A stretch of 7,304 nucleotides of DNA from an uncultured Collinsella sp. (GTDB taxonomy: Bacteria > Actinomycetota > Coriobacteriia > Coriobacteriales > Coriobacteriaceae). Where the stretch lies: contig CAAFQT010000240.1 in assembly GCA_900765185.1 (NCBI GenBank), positions 1 to 7,304 of the forward strand. Direction: 5' to 3'. Below the pieces are notes generated by a model, which saw only the letters and a program-made list of their open reading frames with translations, did no database searches and had not been told where the DNA came from. The position numbers and the translations under genes were made by a program. Each line of letters starts with the position of its first letter. Position 1 is the stretch's first letter. Shown here in pieces: positions 4,913-7,304 of the stretch.

Positions 4913-7304
4913 GTGAGAGCTGCCACTGTCCTTCGTTCAGTTATATGTCGCACCCTGGCCGTTGCGCTTACCGCACTCGCCGTACTGAGCGCCGTCGCGC
5001 CCGCCCCTGCCTTTGCCGCCGACTCCGATCAGCAGGTCAAAACGGTCCGCGTCGGCTGGCTCGTCAACAACGAGGGCTTCCAGGACGGCACCCCCGGCGA
5101 GCGTCTCTCGGGATGGGGTTACGAGTACCTCCAGACCCTGTCGTACTACACGCCCGGCTGGCGGTACGAATACGTCTCCGGCACCTTCACCGAGCTTATG
5201 GACATGCTCGAGGCGGGCGAGATCGACCTCATGCCCAACATCTCCTACTCCGAGGAACGCGCCCAAAAGCTGCTCTTTTCCTCGAACCCCGAGGGCACCG
5301 AGCGCTACTTCATCTACGCCAAGCCCGATCGCGACGATCTGGCCAAGGGTGACCCCCGAGCGCTCCAAGGCCTTACCATCGGCTGCAACCCCGACGTTAT
5401 GCAAACCTTCGTTGGCCAGCAGTGGCTCGCCAACGAAGGCATTACCTGCACCTATAAAGAAATCGACACTGGCGGTGCCCTCTTTGACGCGCTCGCAAAC
5501 AACGAGGTCGATGCCATCATCATGAACGACACGACCTCGTCGCCCAGCGCCTCCCCCATGTTCTACATTGGTTCGAGCGACTACTTTTTTGCCGTCCCCA
5601 AAAGCCGCCCCGACCTGATGGACGACATCAATGCCGCCATGTCGGCAATCGCCCGCGTCAACCCACGCTATATCGACGAAGTCAAATCTAACTACTCGGC
5701 CCAAAACAGCGGTTCATCATCGCTCAACGGCCCCGAACGTTCCTGGCTCAAAGCAAATGACAACACCATCACGCTCGGCTACATTACGGGCAAACTCCCC
5801 TACTGCAACGAAGACGAAGACGGCAAAATGGAAGGCTCGCTCGCATCGCTTGCGACGACGCTGCACGATAAATTTGGCATTACGGTCAAAACCGTCCCCT
5901 TTGATAGCTACAAGATGATGTCAAAGGCCCTGTCAAAGGGAAGCATAGACGTTGCGCTGCCGGTATACCGAGATTACTGGTTTGCCGAGCAAACAGGCGT
6001 TGCGCAGTCGGTATCGTTGGGGACCATATCCCTCACCGCCATCCACACCGGCAGCGACCTGAACAAAGACCTTCAGAACATCGCCTGTACCAAATCATCG
6101 TTTGTCAACAAAAATGCACTTGAAAATCTGTTCCCCACAGCGACCGTGACCGAATACCAATCCGACAATGAAGTGTTCGACGCTCTCAGGAAGGGAACGG
6201 CGCGCTGCATCCTCGCTCCCAGTTCACGTGTAAAAACTATCGGCGACCGTCATGATCTCAAGGACTACGAGACGGTCGAGCTCCCTGACACCTGTGAGCT
6301 CTCGTGCTGGATTTCGCGCGGAAAGCCCGAGCTGCTGGGAATCATCAACAAGGGCATCATCAATGCCAGAGAATCGCTCTCCGCAAGCAATTACTCCTCC
6401 ACGTCGTACACGACCCAGGAATCAGACACGCTTCAATTCCTTTTTCGCAACCGCACCGCCATTGCCGCTACCCTCATCGGTATGTTGTCGGTCGGCATCG
6501 TCCTGCTCATCTGGGCACTCGTGCGCGCTCGAACCGAGCGCAAAAAAGCCGATGCTGCCAACGCCGCTAAGACGGCATTCCTCACGCGTATGAGCCACGA
6601 CATCCGTACGCCGCTCAACGGTATCCTGGGCCTTATCGAGATCGAGGAATTGAAGGAAGGCGATATCCAGGTCGCCCGCGAGAGCCGTGCCAAGGCGCGC
6701 GTTGCCGCCAATCACCTGCTCTCGCTGATCAACGCCATCCTCGAGATGGGCAAAATCGAAGACCGCAAGCTAACACTGGAGCATACGCCTTTTAACCTCA
6801 AAGAGCTCTGTGACGATACACTGGTGCTGTGCAAGCTCCGCGCGTCCAGTAACGGCATCACCATGCAGGACAATAGTCTGCCGTACGCCACGGGGCCATA
6901 CATGATCGGCAGTCCCACCCATATCCGACAGATCATGATCAACCTGTTAGACAACAGCATTAAGTACAACAAGCACGGCGGCTCCGTCACCTTTAGTTCA
7001 AAGACCAAGCCACTCGATAACGGGCGCGCGCTCTTTTGCTTTAGCGTTTCGGATACCGGCATTGGCATGACTCCCAAGTTTTTAAAGCATATCTATGAGC
7101 CGTTTGCCCAAGAAGGTGACGATGCGCGCAGCAAGTTCCAAGGAACCGGCATGGGCATGCCAATCGTCAAGTCGCTTATTGAACTGATGGGCGGCACCAT
7201 CGAAGTCACCAGTGAGCTCCATGTGGGCACCTCGTTCTACGTGGAGATTCCGCTCGATATCGACGAGAATCCCCAGGCGCGGGCGAATACGGTTGAGAGT
7301 GCGC
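4913..7304 (+). CDS. Tandem Venus-flytrap sensor histidine kinase, probably hybrid (3'-truncated by window)
   Basis: At least 797 residues are encoded, with no stop before the right edge. A signal peptide (about 1-35) ends AFA|AD. Two SBP_bac_3-like flytrap domains follow. VFT1 (about 43-275) has GEIDLMPNISYSEER near Asp105 and ANNEVDAIIMND with Asp200. VFT2 (about 285-510) has KGSIDVALP near Asp346 but a degraded second signature, FDALRKGTARCIL. One TM helix is at 515-537. The kinase core then has the H-box MSHDIRTPLNGILGL with phospho-acceptor His562, N-box LLDNSIKYN with Asn681, SDTGIGM with Asp714, and GTGMGM at 744-749. No PAS domain separates the TM from HisKA. This is the BvgS/EvgS-like plan; such kinases usually continue into receiver (and Hpt) domains, here beyond the edge. 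Start: GTG 4913 with AGGA 6 nt upstream; in-frame TAA at 4886 limits alternatives to a weak TTG at 4907. The ligand is probably amino-acid-like by family, unproven. Confidence 0.9.
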   Translation, partial: MRAATVLRSVICRTLAVALTALAVLSAVAPAPAFAADSDQQVKTVRVGWLVNNEGFQDGTPGERLSGWGYEYLQTLSYYTPGWRYEYVSGTFTELMDMLEAGEIDLMPNISYSEERAQKLLFSSNPEGTERYFIYAKPDRDDLAKGDPRALQGLTIGCNPDVMQTFVGQQWLANEGITCTYKEIDTGGALFDALANNEVDAIIMNDTTSSPSASPMFYIGSSDYFFAVPKSRPDLMDDINAAMSAIARVNPRYIDEVKSNYSAQNSGSSSLNGPERSWLKANDNTITLGYITGKLPYCNEDEDGKMEGSLASLATTLHDKFGITVKTVPFDSYKMMSKALSKGSIDVALPVYRDYWFAEQTGVAQSVSLGTISLTAIHTGSDLNKDLQNIACTKSSFVNKNALENLFPTATVTEYQSDNEVFDALRKGTARCILAPSSRVKTIGDRHDLKDYETVELPDTCELSCWISRGKPELLGIINKGIINARESLSASNYSSTSYTTQESDTLQFLFRNRTAIAATLIGMLSVGIVLLIWALVRARTERKKADAANAAKTAFLTRMSHDIRTPLNGILGLIEIEELKEGDIQVARESRAKARVAANHLLSLINAILEMGKIEDRKLTLEHTPFNLKELCDDTLVLCKLRASSNGITMQDNSLPYATGPYMIGSPTHIRQIMINLLDNSIKYNKHGGSVTFSSKTKPLDNGRALFCFSVSDTGIGMTPKFLKHIYEPFAQEGDDARSKFQGTGMGMPIVKSLIELMGGTIEVTSELHVGTSFYVEIPLDIDENPQARANTVESA

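Noticed and set aside
4937..5704. 255-codon open frame on the minus strand antisense to the sensor kinase
   Set aside because: It lies opposite the signal peptide and VFT1, which have clear family motifs. Its product is Gly/Val/Asp-rich with no recognisable domain, as expected of an antisense shadow in high-GC sequence.
1..7304. CRISPR array, tRNA, rRNA or complete insertion sequence
   Set aside because: There are no regularly spaced repeats with spacers, no cloverleaf with CCA-type acceptor seen, no conserved rRNA stretches and no transposase frame.

Overview
The window has high GC, G/C-ending codons, AGGAGG-type ribosome binding sites and compact gene spacing. Gene content and codon use look most like a gut actinomycete of the Coriobacteriia, and Collinsella is my best guess. 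That is inference from composition and recall; the window contains no rRNA or other phylogenetic marker.

Layout from left to right. (1) 1-873, + strand: the C-terminal end of an ABC ATPase overlaps a six-helix ABC-2 permease by 4 bp, forming a two-gene exporter operon closed by a probable terminator. (2) 874-1323: a 450-bp gene-free stretch whose main content is a 186-bp inverted-repeat element (67-bp arms, 52-bp centre holding a 22-bp tandem duplication). A hairpin leader for the next gene follows it. (3) 1324-2199, + strand: a fused double-EamA membrane transporter with two unusually similar halves. (4) 2292-4715, - strand, in order of transcription: a two-TM potassium-channel-like protein, a LOG-family phosphoribohydrolase 34 nt behind it, then a divergent ClC-family anion transporter after a 125-nt gap with its own possible promoter. 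(5) 4716-4912: a divergent intergenic region carrying a 50-bp near-perfect palindrome that abuts a second strong hairpin, together a REP/BIME-like pair. (6) 4913-7304, + strand: a large membrane sensor histidine kinase with a signal peptide, two tandem Venus-flytrap (SBP_bac_3-like) domains, one TM helix, HisKA and HATPase. It runs off the window edge and is probably hybrid.

The genes look like a patchwork of membrane transport and sensing functions, not one pathway. The - strand cluster combines a cation channel and an anion transporter on either side of a nucleotide-metabolism enzyme. The kinase would report a small extracytoplasmic ligand, probably amino-acid-like, to a regulator outside the window. 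The least explained signals are the two repeat structures (1001-1186 and 4772-4855), the altered signature motifs of the ClC protein, and the two-flytrap architecture of the kinase, whose two sensor domains differ in codon use. I did not find a clearly new multi-gene system.
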